From positions 1 through 64,000 of the forward strand of contig CAKQXZ010000003.1 in the NCBI GenBank assembly GCA_934292955.1: a stretch of 64,000 nucleotides of DNA. Reading direction: 5' to 3'. The translations under genes were made by a program, and so were the position numbers. The notes beneath the pieces were generated by a model. The model made no database searches. It had not been told where the DNA came from and was given only the letters and a program-made list of their open reading frames with translations. Each line of letters begins with the position of its first letter. Positions within the stretch are counted from its first letter, which is position 1. This document shows positions 1 to 7,480 of the stretch, piece by piece. The stretch is from an uncultured Clostridia bacterium (GTDB lineage: Bacteria > Bacillota_A > Clostridia > Christensenellales > Borkfalkiaceae).

Positions 1-203
1 CCCATATTTTTCATCAGTTCCACTTCTTTTTCTATATTGAGCGATTCTACGCTTCTTTCTTCCAGAAGATAGCACATTCCGAAAAGTTTGCTCTGATCGG
101 CTGTACCGTGTTGCGGATCGAGCGGAGTTTTTGTGTTGCAACCCGAAGCTACGCCGCAGGTTAAAGCCGCAGCGGCAAGCGCAATGCTTATCGTTTTTTT
201 CAT
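1..203 (-). CDS. Lipoprotein, N-terminal part (runs off window)
   Basis: Seen: an open frame on the minus strand starting at ATG 203-201, preceded by AGGAGGATTAAACG, a strong ribosome binding site. The product begins with two lysines, a hydrophobic stretch and a VASGC lipobox (Cys at about residue 22). It then continues into a mature region with the segment KLFGMCYLLEERS and remains open to the window edge (67 residues visible). Inference: a membrane-anchored extracytoplasmic lipoprotein. The visible part is too short to assign a family. The start of the mature region resembles secreted glycosidase or solute-binding lipoproteins, but I cannot choose between them. The divergent AraC regulator at 804 is a possible regulator. 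The signal peptide and RBS make the gene itself nearly certain. Confidence 0.8.
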   Translation of the reverse strand, partial: MKKTISIALAAAALTCGVASGCNTKTPLDPQHGTADQSKLFGMCYLLEERSVESLNIEKEVELMKNM

Positions 204-272
204 CGTTTAATCCTCCTGTCCGCAGCCTCCCCGTTTCGGGAAATCAAGGCGCGGCACCTATCTTCGCAAAGT

Positions 273-301
273 ACTGTAGCATAGAACCCGCCAATTGTAA
301 A
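273..301 (-). promoter_or_regulatory. Predicted sigma-A promoter for the lipoprotein gene
   Basis: On the minus strand TTTACA (301-296) is followed by a 17-base spacer and TACAGT (278-273). The start point would lie near 266, giving a leader of about 60 nt to the ATG at 203. The -35 box is one mismatch from consensus and the -10 box two. Confidence 0.45.
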
Positions 302-490
302 TACCATTTTTCAAACAGACGTACTTTACAAAACGAATATCTTTATTTTTTGACATAAAGGTATATTTTAATAAATACACAACCCGTAATTTTTGAAATC
401 GAATAACAAGCTAAAAAACGCACAAAACATTAAAATAAGCACAAAAACCCGTTTTGTAAGCATGTTTTTGTATTTTTCCCGACAAATATA

Positions 491-518
491 TTGACAATGC
501 AAAATTTTCTGATATAAT
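491..518 (+). promoter_or_regulatory. Consensus sigma-A promoter with no clear gene
   Basis: TTGACA (491-496), 16-base spacer, TATAAT (513-518). Both boxes are perfect. The nearest annotated plus-strand gene (AraC-type, ATG 804) is almost 290 bases away with a dispersed repeat between. The transcript could be a long leader, a small RNA, or an mRNA for the small ORF at 542. Confidence 0.6.
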
Positions 519-541
519 ATTTTTTGAAATGAAATTGCGTA

Positions 542-637
542 ATGAGCCAATACTTATTGTGTATTTTTGCGGCGTACTTATTCGCCTTAAACAACACCGC
601 GCTCAACCATCAAAAATTTTTTATGCGGCTTACATAA
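542..637 (+). CDS. Possible 31-residue hydrophobic small ORF
   Basis: Seen: ATG at 542 about 24 bases after a perfect -10 box, reading 31 codons to TAA at 635-637. The N-terminal half is hydrophobic (MSQYLLCIFAAYLFAL). There is no Shine-Dalgarno sequence. The start codon lies about 17 nt from the predicted transcription start. It could equally be a chance ORF in a non-coding leader; the promoter placement is the only support. Confidence 0.2.
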   Translation: MSQYLLCIFAAYLFALNNTALNHQKFFMRLT

Positions 638-673
638 CAACGCCCCGTCCTCGTCATCCCGTTTTTTCTCTTT

Positions 674-736
674 CGTCATCCTGAGTCTTGCTCACCCGCC
701 CTGCTCTCGAAGGATCCGGGCACGAAGTGCCGCACA
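674..736 (+). repeat. Motif B dispersed repeat
   Basis: Copy of the repeat with GTCATCCTGAG, a variable middle, GAAGGATCC and an end reading GCCGCAC. The end carries a small inverted repeat (GGCACGAAGTGCC). It lies between the promoter at 491 and the AraC gene. The region 204-803 otherwise holds only AT-rich sequence. Confidence 0.85.
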
Positions 737-803
737 TTCTGATAATCACGCCAACCTTTTACTACGCAATGTATTATAATAATGATTTAACAAAGGGGAA
801 AAC

Positions 804-1610
804 ATGCTCGGAATAGAACTGAAGTCATGTATACGCGTAACCTACGCCAAAGATTATTTTAACGGAAACCATTTTCACCCGTATTACGAACTCGTTTACT
901 ATTTCAAGGGTCATGGTCAGGTTAACATTCTCGGCACAAATCACACGTTCGAAGCGGGGACTTACTCGGTTTCTCGTCCCGAAGCCTATCATAACGAAGA
1001 AGGCGTAAAAGATACCGACGTAATTTACATTTCGTTCACGCTCAACAATTTCGAAATGGAAAACGGCTTGTATCGCGACGACGGAACCATCGGCAAACTT
1101 ATGCTCGAATGTTACAACGAGTTACAGGAACGCAAGCCTATGTTCCAGCTTGTGCTCAATAACCTTGCCGAAAGAATAGTTTTGCAGTTTATGCGTTGCA
1201 ATCATGCAAAAAAGCAACAAGGAAACGACAATTTTGCCTATATATTAAACTATATAGATATAAACGCCACGCAAAATCTTTCGGTTAAAGAAATCGCTTC
1301 CAATATCGGTTACAATTACAACTATTTCCGCGAACTGTTCTACGAAAAGAAAGGCGTTTCGCTTAAAGATTATCTTACCGAAAAGAAAATTTCCAGCGCA
1401 GAAAAACTTCTTAAATCTACCGATTACGGCTTATCCCAGATTGCCGCAATGAGCGGTTTTTCGTCCGCGTCGCACCTATGCACCGTTTTCAAAGCGGTAA
1501 AAAACATTACTCCGCAAGAATTCCGTACCACGTCTGCAGACTTATATAAGGCGGAACAAAAATATCTCCCGCCCGAATTCAGCCGCAAAGCCCCCACAAC
1601 TAAAAAATAA
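804..1610 (+). CDS. AraC-family transcriptional regulator
   Basis: Product of 268 residues. The first ~100 residues have the cupin/AraC sensor pattern (HFHPYYELVYYFKGHG near residues 26-41). The last ~100 residues carry the two helix-turn-helix motifs typical of AraC/XylS proteins (NLSVKEIASNIGYNYNYFRELF, then the second helix pair around GLSQIAAMSGFSSASHLCTVFK, ending ITPQEFR). RBS is AAAGGGGAAAAC before ATG 804; TATAAT at 775-780 could be its -10 box. Family knowledge: such regulators usually bind a sugar or related ligand and activate a neighbouring transport or degradation gene. The divergent lipoprotein gene at the window edge is the obvious candidate target; this is inference. Confidence 0.9.
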   Translation: MLGIELKSCIRVTYAKDYFNGNHFHPYYELVYYFKGHGQVNILGTNHTFEAGTYSVSRPEAYHNEEGVKDTDVIYISFTLNNFEMENGLYRDDGTIGKLMLECYNELQERKPMFQLVLNNLAERIVLQFMRCNHAKKQQGNDNFAYILNYIDINATQNLSVKEIASNIGYNYNYFRELFYEKKGVSLKDYLTEKKISSAEKLLKSTDYGLSQIAAMSGFSSASHLCTVFKAVKNITPQEFRTTSADLYKAEQKYLPPEFSRKAPTTKK

Positions 1611-1703
1611 CGTTTTTCTCCGCACACTTCAACGCCACACCATTCGGTAATCCTAAAACGCTCCATATTCTGAAAATTTATCACCATAAAGCACAAAAAG
1701 CCC

Positions 1704-1721
1704 GCCTATAAGTCGATTATC
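1704..1721 (+). repeat. Motif A copy
   Basis: GCCTATAAGTCGATTATC, preceded by AAAAAGCCC and followed 13 bases later by GGTTTTTT, so it sits in the loop of a weak terminator-like hairpin downstream of the AraC gene. Confidence 0.85.
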
Positions 1722-1795
1722 TCAACTTTGCTGGTTTTTTATTTTATTTTTTCCCTTTCCCTTATTTTTCTTTCGGTCATCCTTTTTCTTTCCCC

Positions 1796-1838
1796 CGTCA
1801 TCCTGAGCTTGCCGAAGGATCCAGGCGTAAGCCGCACA
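1796..1838 (+). repeat. Motif B repeat, short form
   Basis: GTCATCCTGAG directly joined to CTTGCCGAAGGATCC and GCCGCAC, i.e. a copy lacking the variable middle. It is almost identical to the copy at 2046-2088, 250 bases away. Confidence 0.85.
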
Positions 1839-1886
1839 CTCCAACGCCGCACCCGCACAATTTTAACACAAGTCAAACTTCGCTTT

Positions 1887-1998
1887 CCCCTTTTGGGGTA
1901 GATTCCCCCGTTTACGGGGGAATTGTCGCTTTAGCGACAAAAGGGGCGCGTCCGCCGCGTAGGCGAAGTGGCACGCAAGTGCCGAGAGAGGACTATCA
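1887..1998 (+). repeat. Multi-hairpin repeat with motif C tail
   Basis: CCCCTTTT (1887-1894) pairs with AAAAGGGG (1939-1946). Enclosed are two perfect hairpins: TTCCCCCGTTTACGGGGGAA and TGTCGCTTTAGCGACA. Together they form a three-way-junction layout. The tail (GGCGAAGTGGCACGCAAGTGCC) resembles motif C elements elsewhere in the window. The stretch 1611-2213 contains this element, one motif A and two motif B copies, and no gene. Confidence 0.7.
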
Positions 1999-2045
1999 GC
2001 CGCTTCACCCGCACAAGCATATTCTCAAAAGTGCAACTTGTCCCC

Positions 2046-2088
2046 CGTCATCCTGAGCTTGCCGAAGGATCCAGGCGTAAGCCGCACC
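2046..2088 (+). repeat. Motif B repeat, short form
   Basis: Near-identical to 1796-1838, including the preceding C-rich run and the CAGGCGTAAGCCGCAC end. Confidence 0.85.
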
Positions 2089-2135
2089 TTTACACAATCA
2101 CTCTTCAAACAACCGGCAAACTTTATTTTCCCAAC

Positions 2136-2167
2136 AAAAAACGGCCCGGGATTTCCGAGTCGTTTTT
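2136..2167 (-). terminator. Terminator after the Q/N-rich membrane protein gene
   Basis: AAAAACG and CGTTTTT arms enclose a second pairing of CCCGG with CCGAG around ATTT. A motif A copy (2179-2197, reverse orientation) lies between this hairpin and the stop codon at 2214. Confidence 0.55.
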
Positions 2168-2213
2168 ATTATACACGCCGATAATCGACCTATATGCAGG
2201 TTTTTTACTCTTT

Positions 2214-2870
2214 TCAAGAAAACATATACAGCATAGCTGACATAATCGCAAACGAAGTCATAACAACGCCCACTATACCCAAAACCAATGCGGGAACAGG
2301 TTTTACTCTGCCTTCCTTAACCCTGCAGGAAAACAACTTAATCGATTTTATTCCGAAAACAAGCCCCATTATAATAAGCGGCAACACAAACGCCAACGAG
2401 ATTAAGCCGCTGCCCGTCAGAAATACAAAAGTGATAAACCCGAAAATGCAGGACGTCAACGCTTTGCCGAACCCGTCCATAACGCGATCATTCCTTCCGG
2501 TGTTTCTCTGCGCGGGCTTGTTTTGTTGCATAACCGATTTCTGCCCGTCCATAAAACCGCGCTGATAATCGGTCGGATTATACTGTGTGCTGCTATAAGG
2601 CTGCCCGCAAGATTGGTTCGGCTGATTATATGCGCCGTACTGCACGCCCTGTTGCGGATTGTACTGCCCGTTATTCGGTTGAGCATATTGTCCGTACTGC
2701 TGTCCGCTCGGCTGCGTGTACTGCCCGTATTGCCAGCCGTTTTGCTGCGGGTTGTAAGCCTGCCCGTTCTGCATACCGTTCTGCTGATTGTTTTGTTCGG
2801 GATTATACTGTCCGTAATTACCGCTACCCGAGTATTTCCAACCGTTGTTTCTTTCGTCAAAGTTGTTCAT
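2214..2870 (-). CDS. Q/N/G/Y-rich membrane protein
   Basis: Product of 218 residues in two halves. Residues ~1-105 are low complexity, dominated by Q, N, G, Y and P, with many QYG/QYNPQQ-like units and almost no hydrophobic residues: a disordered, prion-like composition. Residues ~130-218 contain two or three membrane segments (AFVLPLIIMGLVFGIKSI and ALVLGIVGVVMTSFAIMSAML). The C-terminal half has the look of the DUF4190-type small membrane domain common in Firmicutes, where a polar tail precedes paired helices. Function unknown. Repetitive coding sequence at 2600-2800 also yields spurious long frames on both strands; the membrane helices, start context and terminator favour the minus-strand frame. 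Confidence 0.75.
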   Translation of the reverse strand: MNNFDERNNGWKYSGSGNYGQYNPEQNNQQNGMQNGQAYNPQQNGWQYGQYTQPSGQQYGQYAQPNNGQYNPQQGVQYGAYNQPNQSCGQPYSSTQYNPTDYQRGFMDGQKSVMQQNKPAQRNTGRNDRVMDGFGKALTSCIFGFITFVFLTGSGLISLAFVLPLIIMGLVFGIKSIKLFSCRVKEGRVKPVPALVLGIVGVVMTSFAIMSAMLYMFS

Positions 2871-2892
2871 ACCTATCCCCTTGTTAATATTT

Positions 2893-2932
2893 TTAATATA
2901 TTTTCGCGCTTAAAATTAATATATTTTCGCGC
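2893..2932. repeat. 17-bp direct repeat upstream of the Q/N-rich gene
   Basis: TTAATATATTTTCGCGC occurs at 2893-2909 and again at 2916-2932, a 23-base period. It sits 23-62 bases upstream of the ATG at 2870, where a promoter or operator would be expected. Confidence 0.7.
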
Positions 2933-2972
2933 CTATAAATCGACTAAACTTATCAATAATCGACCTATAGGC
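2930..2972. repeat. Inverted pair of motif A
   Basis: CGCCTATAAATCGAC (2930-2944) and AATAATCGACCTATAGGCG (2955-2973) are two motif A copies in opposite orientation, able to fold into a hairpin (GCGCCTATA ... TATAGGCGC). The pair is just downstream of the ABC exporter stop codon at 2994 and is followed by a T run on the plus strand. Confidence 0.8.
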
Positions 2973-2993
2973 GCATTTTTTATAATGTAAAAA

Positions 2994-4898
2994 TTATTCG
3001 AGTTCGAACGCGCCGGTATACAACTGATAGTATTTTCCGTGCTGAGCGATAAGGTCGTTATGCGAACCGCGTTCTATAATCACGCCGTGATCGAGTACCA
3101 TTATAACGTCGGAGTTCTGTACGGTAGAAAGCCTGTGCGCAATAACGAAAACCGTTCTGCCTTCCATAAGTCTGTCGGTACCCTGCTGAACGAGAAGTTC
3201 GGTTCTCGTATCGATCGAAGAAGTCGCTTCGTCCATTATCATAACGGGCGCGTCCGCAACGGCTGCTCTTGCAATAGAGAGTAACTGCCGCTGACCTTGC
3301 GAAAGGTTAGCCCCGTCTGCGGTAAGCATAGTATTGTAGCCGTCCGGAAGTCTTGTAATAAAGTCGTGCGCGTTGGCAAGTTTTGCGGCGGCAATACATT
3401 CGTCGTCGGTCGCGTCAAGTCTGCCGTAACGAATGTTATCTATAACCGTACCCGTAAACAGATTGGTATCCTGCAAAACAATACCGAGCGAGCGGCGCAG
3501 GTCCGCTTTTTTAATCTTGTTGATATTTATTCCGTCATAGCGGATTTTACCGTCCGCAATATCGTAAAATCTGTTAATAAGGTTTGTAATAGTGGTTTTA
3601 CCCGCTCCCGTCGCGCCCACAAAGGCAACTTTCTGCCCCGGCCTTGCGTAAAGCGATACGCCGTGCAGAACAATCTTGTCTGGCGTATAACCGAAGTCAA
3701 CGTCGTCAAACACTATATCGCCCTTAAGCGGAGTGAACGTGACCGTTCCGTCGGCTTTATGCGGATGTTTCCATGCCCACATTTCGGTACGTTTTTCGCT
3801 TTCGCGTATCTGCCCGTTTTCGTCATATTCGGCGTTTACAAGCGTAACGTAACCGTTATCGGCTTCGGGTTCTTCGTCGATTATCGCAAAAATACGTTCT
3901 GCACCGGCAAGCCCCATAAACACCGAGTTCATCTGCTGAGTTACGTTGGAAACGCTTTGAGTAAAGTTTCTGCTCATCGGCAAGAAGGCAACGATTATAG
4001 CAAGATCGAGCGCCGCGCCCGAAAGCGAGAAAGACTTCATCCACCCCGGCAGATTTGCAATCGCAAGCACGGTGCCGACGATCGCCAGTACGATATACAG
4101 CAAGTGTCCGAGATTGTTCATCATCGGCCCTAAAATGTTAGCGAACGTGTTTGCTTTGGTAGCGTCTTCAACCAGTTCGTCGTTGATCTTATCAAACGAT
4201 TTTTCGGACTCTTCTTCGTGCGTAAACACTTTAATGACCTTCTGCCCGTTCATGCTTTCTTCCACAAACCCTTCGCATTTACCCAGCGTTTTTTGTTGTT
4301 TAACAAAGTACTTTGAAGAATTGCCGCCGACCTTTTTGACTATAATCATCATAAACACGACGAACAGTCCGACCACAAGCGTCAGCCATATACTATAGTA
4401 TAGCATAGTGCAGACCATTACCACAAGCGAAACGGAAGTCTGAATAATAGAAATAAGGCTTTCCGAAATCAGTTGCCGCATCGCGTCTACGTCGTTGGTG
4501 TAAGTACTCATTATATCGCCGTGCGTATGCGTATCGAAATATCTGATAGGCAGGTTCTGCATTTTATTGAACATCGCGTTACGCGTATCGCGCAAAAACC
4601 CTTGCGTAACTTTCGCCATAACGAGCGATCTTAAAAACGTAGCGATAACCGCGCAGGTAACCACGCAGACCATAACGATAATTACTTTGATAAACGCGTT
4701 CCAGTCGCCGTCGGTTATAGCCGACGTAATATTTTTAAGAAATATTCCCGCCGCCGACGTTCCCACCGCGGACAGAATAAGGCAAATCGCCACTATCACC
4801 AATTGCCATTTATAATTTTTGAATAACTGTTTCAACAATCTCGGCAAAGTAGATTTTGAAACTTTGGGCTTAGGTCCCTTAAAACCCTGTCTCGGCAT
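2994..4898 (-). CDS. ABC exporter subunit (multidrug type), second of pair
   Basis: 634-residue half-transporter. Six membrane helices lie in residues ~30-340 and the nucleotide-binding domain follows: Walker A GATGAGKT, signature LSQGQRQ (deviating from LSGGQ), Walker B VMIMDEATSS with the catalytic Glu, and an H-loop IAHRLST. There is an insertion-like acidic/basic linker (residues ~345-390) before the ATPase domain. Its ATG overlaps the stop of the preceding ABC gene by one base, so the two are co-translated. Family knowledge: heterodimeric ABC exporters have one canonical and one degenerate ATPase site; this subunit carries the intact Walker B Glu and its partner does not. Likely exports a drug, lipid or peptide across the cytoplasmic membrane. 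Confidence 0.93.
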   Translation of the reverse strand: MPRQGFKGPKPKVSKSTLPRLLKQLFKNYKWQLVIVAICLILSAVGTSAAGIFLKNITSAITDGDWNAFIKVIIVMVCVVTCAVIATFLRSLVMAKVTQGFLRDTRNAMFNKMQNLPIRYFDTHTHGDIMSTYTNDVDAMRQLISESLISIIQTSVSLVVMVCTMLYYSIWLTLVVGLFVVFMMIIVKKVGGNSSKYFVKQQKTLGKCEGFVEESMNGQKVIKVFTHEEESEKSFDKINDELVEDATKANTFANILGPMMNNLGHLLYIVLAIVGTVLAIANLPGWMKSFSLSGAALDLAIIVAFLPMSRNFTQSVSNVTQQMNSVFMGLAGAERIFAIIDEEPEADNGYVTLVNAEYDENGQIRESEKRTEMWAWKHPHKADGTVTFTPLKGDIVFDDVDFGYTPDKIVLHGVSLYARPGQKVAFVGATGAGKTTITNLINRFYDIADGKIRYDGININKIKKADLRRSLGIVLQDTNLFTGTVIDNIRYGRLDATDDECIAAAKLANAHDFITRLPDGYNTMLTADGANLSQGQRQLLSIARAAVADAPVMIMDEATSSIDTRTELLVQQGTDRLMEGRTVFVIAHRLSTVQNSDVIMVLDHGVIIERGSHNDLIAQHGKYYQLYTGAFELE

Positions 4899-6868
4899 CA
4901 GTCTTCACCTCCTTGACGTACTCTGTTCTGCGTTTCGAAGACTTCGCGATAGATTTCATTCGACTTAAGCAGTTCTTCATGCGTTCCCATACCGTTGATC
5001 TTTCCGCCGTCCATAACGATAATCTTGTCCGCGTCCTGAACGGAAGCCACACGCTGAGCGATTATAATCTTCGTGGTATTTGGTATTTCTTCGGCAAACG
5101 CCTTTCTTATAAGCGCGTCGGTGTGCGTGTCCACCGCCGAAGTCGAGTCGTCGAGAATAAGTATCGCGGGCTTTTTAAGCAGCGCGCGCGCAATACACAG
5201 ACGCTGTTTCTGCCCGCCCGAAACGTTAGTTCCGCCTTGTTCTATGCGGCTGTTGTAACCGTCGGGGAAAGACTTTATAAAATCATCCGCCTGCGCAAGT
5301 TTACAAACCCGTTCGACTTCTTCGTCCGAAGCGTTTTTATCGCCCCATCTGATATTTTCGGCGATCGTTCCCGAAAACAGCAGGTTTTTCTGCAGAACGA
5401 CCGAAACGTTATCTCTCAACGTTTTAAGGTCGTATTCTTTTACGTCCACACCACCTACTTTAACCGAGCCGCAAGTCGCGTCATACAATCTCGGAATAAG
5501 GTTTATAAGCGACGACTTGGATGAACCCGTTCCGCCTATAATACCTATCGTTTCGCCCGATTTGATGTGCAGGTCTATATCGGACAACGCGTATTCTTCG
5601 GCTTTCTTGCTGTACTTGAAGCTTACGTTGTCGAAATCGACCGAACCGTCCTTAACCGTATAAACGGGGTTTTCGGGGTTGACGATATCGCTCTGTTCGT
5701 CAAGCACTTCGCAAATTCTCTTTGCCGAAGCGTACGCCATCGTAATCATAACGAACACCATCGAAAGCATCATAAAACTCATCAATGCCGACATCGAATA
5801 CGAAACCAGCATCTGCAGTTTGCTTATAACTTCGGTGTTGCCGTGAATAATACCGAATCTGCCGCAAATCATAAATACGGCAATCTGCGTTGCGTACATG
5901 GCAAACATCATCAGCGGCGAGTTGAACGCAAGAATTCTTTCCGCCTTGGTAAAGTCCTTTCTCACCTGTTCCGACGCTTTGCCGAATTTTTCTTTTTCGT
6001 AATCTTCCCTGACGTACGCCTTAACCACTCTCATAGCCTTAACGTTTTCCTGAACGGATTCGTTAAGCGCGTCGTATCTTTTGAAAATACGGTTGAACAT
6101 CGGCATCGCAATGACCATCAGCGTGCCAAGACCTACAAGCAACAACGGAACGACTATACAATAAACGGTCGTCATCGTATCCAGTTGCGCTTTACCGAGC
6201 GCGGCGAACGCGTTAAGCGAAAAGCTGAACGAGCAGATCATCATAAGCGGCGCGCGCACGCCCATTCTTATCATCATCATAAAAGCGTTCTGCACGTTCG
6301 AAACGTCTGTCGTAAGACGGGTTACAAGGCTCGACGACGAGAATTTATCGATATTCGAAAACGAGAAATTCTGCACCTTATAATAAAGGTCATGTCTTAA
6401 ATTGCCCGCAAATCCCGAAGACGCTTTGGCGCAGAACACACCCGAAAAGGTTCCGAACAAAAACGACATAACGCCGCAACCGATCAGAATGAGCGCGCAT
6501 ATACCGAGATATCCGAAATCGGGCGCCGCGGTAGACAGTTCGACAATGGTTTTATCGAACATCTTAAGCGACCATGTCGGCGCGCTCGGATTACTCAGTT
6601 CGGTTAAATATTCAAGTATGGTTTTAGACATAAGCATGGGGACGACAAGTTCGAATATAACTTCGCCCACCATAAAAATCGGCGTAAGTATAGCCGGCGT
6701 TTTATATTGCCGTATACTCCTTGAAAGTTTGCCGATAACAGTGTTTTTCAACACGCGCGAAAGCACTGCGATAACTATTACCATAACTACCAGAATAATC
6801 GCAATTATTCCGAAAGTCGGCAATAATCCGTCCGCAGCCGCGGTTAAATTAAATGTGTTTACCGTCAT
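4898..6868 (-). CDS. ABC exporter subunit with degenerate ATPase site, first of pair
   Basis: 656-residue half-transporter. An N-terminal extra helix (IIAILVVMVIVIAVLS) precedes six membrane segments. The nucleotide-binding domain has Walker A GGTGSSKS, signature VSGGQKQ, and Walker B ILILDDSTSAVD. In Walker B the catalytic Glu is Asp, and the H-loop reads IAQRVAS with Gln instead of His. Those two changes mark it as the non-catalytic member of a heterodimeric exporter together with the downstream gene. It is transcribed from the MarR-controlled promoter at 7446-7474, with about 85 bases after the marR stop codon. Substrate cannot be read from sequence. Confidence 0.93.
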   Translation of the reverse strand: MTVNTFNLTAAADGLLPTFGIIAIILVVMVIVIAVLSRVLKNTVIGKLSRSIRQYKTPAILTPIFMVGEVIFELVVPMLMSKTILEYLTELSNPSAPTWSLKMFDKTIVELSTAAPDFGYLGICALILIGCGVMSFLFGTFSGVFCAKASSGFAGNLRHDLYYKVQNFSFSNIDKFSSSSLVTRLTTDVSNVQNAFMMMIRMGVRAPLMMICSFSFSLNAFAALGKAQLDTMTTVYCIVVPLLLVGLGTLMVIAMPMFNRIFKRYDALNESVQENVKAMRVVKAYVREDYEKEKFGKASEQVRKDFTKAERILAFNSPLMMFAMYATQIAVFMICGRFGIIHGNTEVISKLQMLVSYSMSALMSFMMLSMVFVMITMAYASAKRICEVLDEQSDIVNPENPVYTVKDGSVDFDNVSFKYSKKAEEYALSDIDLHIKSGETIGIIGGTGSSKSSLINLIPRLYDATCGSVKVGGVDVKEYDLKTLRDNVSVVLQKNLLFSGTIAENIRWGDKNASDEEVERVCKLAQADDFIKSFPDGYNSRIEQGGTNVSGGQKQRLCIARALLKKPAILILDDSTSAVDTHTDALIRKAFAEEIPNTTKIIIAQRVASVQDADKIIVMDGGKINGMGTHEELLKSNEIYREVFETQNRVRQGGED

Positions 6869-6946
6869 ATTTCATCCTTTTGCAAAAATTATTTCGTATA
6901 TAAATCAGCCGTCTGCCACCAGTTTTTGTGTAGTAAAACAGCCGAT

Positions 6947-6965
6947 AACGGGCTTATAGCCCGTT
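6947..6965 (-). promoter_or_regulatory. Hairpin over the marR stop codon
   Basis: AACGGGC-TTATA-GCCCGTT, a perfect 7-bp stem whose loop contains the marR stop codon (6956-6954). It lies in the marR-ABC spacer with only a loose T run behind it. Possible partial terminator or processing site that lowers exporter expression relative to marR. It also resembles motif A (CGATAACGGGCTTATAGCC). Confidence 0.45.
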
Positions 6966-7418
6966 ATTTGCCTTTTTAAGGTTCTCATTCACCCGCGCAA
7001 GCATGGAAATAAGCAGTTGCTTTTCTTCATCCGAAAAACCGTTCGACAAAACCTTTTCCATCGTTCTGCCTTCTTCTTCGAAACGTTCTATATACTCCCG
7101 CGCTTTGTCGGTTAAAACAATCTTTTTCAGTCTTGCGTCATAGTCTACCGAACAACGCACGATAAGTCCGTTTTTTTCCATAAGCGTAAGAATAGACGAA
7201 GCCGTGCTTCTCCGCATAGAAAACCGTTCTTCGACGTCGCGCTGAAACACGTCCTCCCCGTCTTTTGATTTCAAAAATCCTACGATATATCCGTGAGTTC
7301 CGGTCACGTTGTCAAGTTGATTTTTGACTTCGCTGTTATCCATATACCGTCTGACGCCTATATTAACCTTTCTGAGGCACAACCCCAAAGACGTCGGCGA
7401 AGTTCCGTCAGAGCACAT
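6954..7418 (-). CDS. MarR-family transcriptional regulator
   Basis: 154 residues. The winged helix-turn-helix is visible at residues ~55-110 (VFQRDVEERFSMRRSTASSILTLMEKNGLIVR, then DARLKKIVLTDKAREYIERF), flanked by the dimerisation helices expected of MarR proteins. The ATG at 7418 is preceded by a GGGGG run that lies inside the palindrome TGTTAG-CCCC-CTAACA, so the RBS and the presumed operator coincide. As first gene of a marR-ABC-ABC operon it most likely represses its own transcription and that of the exporter until a small hydrophobic compound binds. The regulation is inference from layout; the family call is firm. Confidence 0.93.
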   Translation of the reverse strand: MCSDGTSPTSLGLCLRKVNIGVRRYMDNSEVKNQLDNVTGTHGYIVGFLKSKDGEDVFQRDVEERFSMRRSTASSILTLMEKNGLIVRCSVDYDARLKKIVLTDKAREYIERFEEEGRTMEKVLSNGFSDEEKQLLISMLARVNENLKKANNGL

Positions 7419-7420
7419 AT

Positions 7421-7436
7421 TGTTAGCCCCCTAACA
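7421..7436. promoter_or_regulatory. Presumed MarR operator overlapping the RBS
   Basis: TGTTAG CCCC CTAACA, a perfect 6-bp inverted repeat located 10-25 bases downstream of the -10 box and directly upstream of the marR ATG. In the mRNA the same palindrome would hold the Shine-Dalgarno G run in a hairpin loop. Confidence 0.65.
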
Positions 7437-7445
7437 TTTTTGCTG

Positions 7446-7474
7446 ATTATACTATAATACAAATTCGTTGTCAA
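7446..7474 (-). promoter_or_regulatory. Consensus sigma-A promoter of marR-ABC operon
   Basis: Minus strand TTGACA (7474-7469), 17-base spacer, TATAAT (7451-7446). Both hexamers and the spacing are perfect, so repression rather than weak promoter strength must set the level. Confidence 0.85.
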
Positions 7475-7480
7475 ACAATT

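Noticed and set aside
368..550. 60-codon minus-strand frame in the AT-rich spacer
   Set aside because: No RBS and no promoter on that strand; it lies across a perfect plus-strand promoter.
3297..4133. Long plus-strand frame opposite the ABC exporter gene
   Set aside because: Basic, low-information product in the shadow of a well-recognised ABC transporter frame; no RBS or domain.
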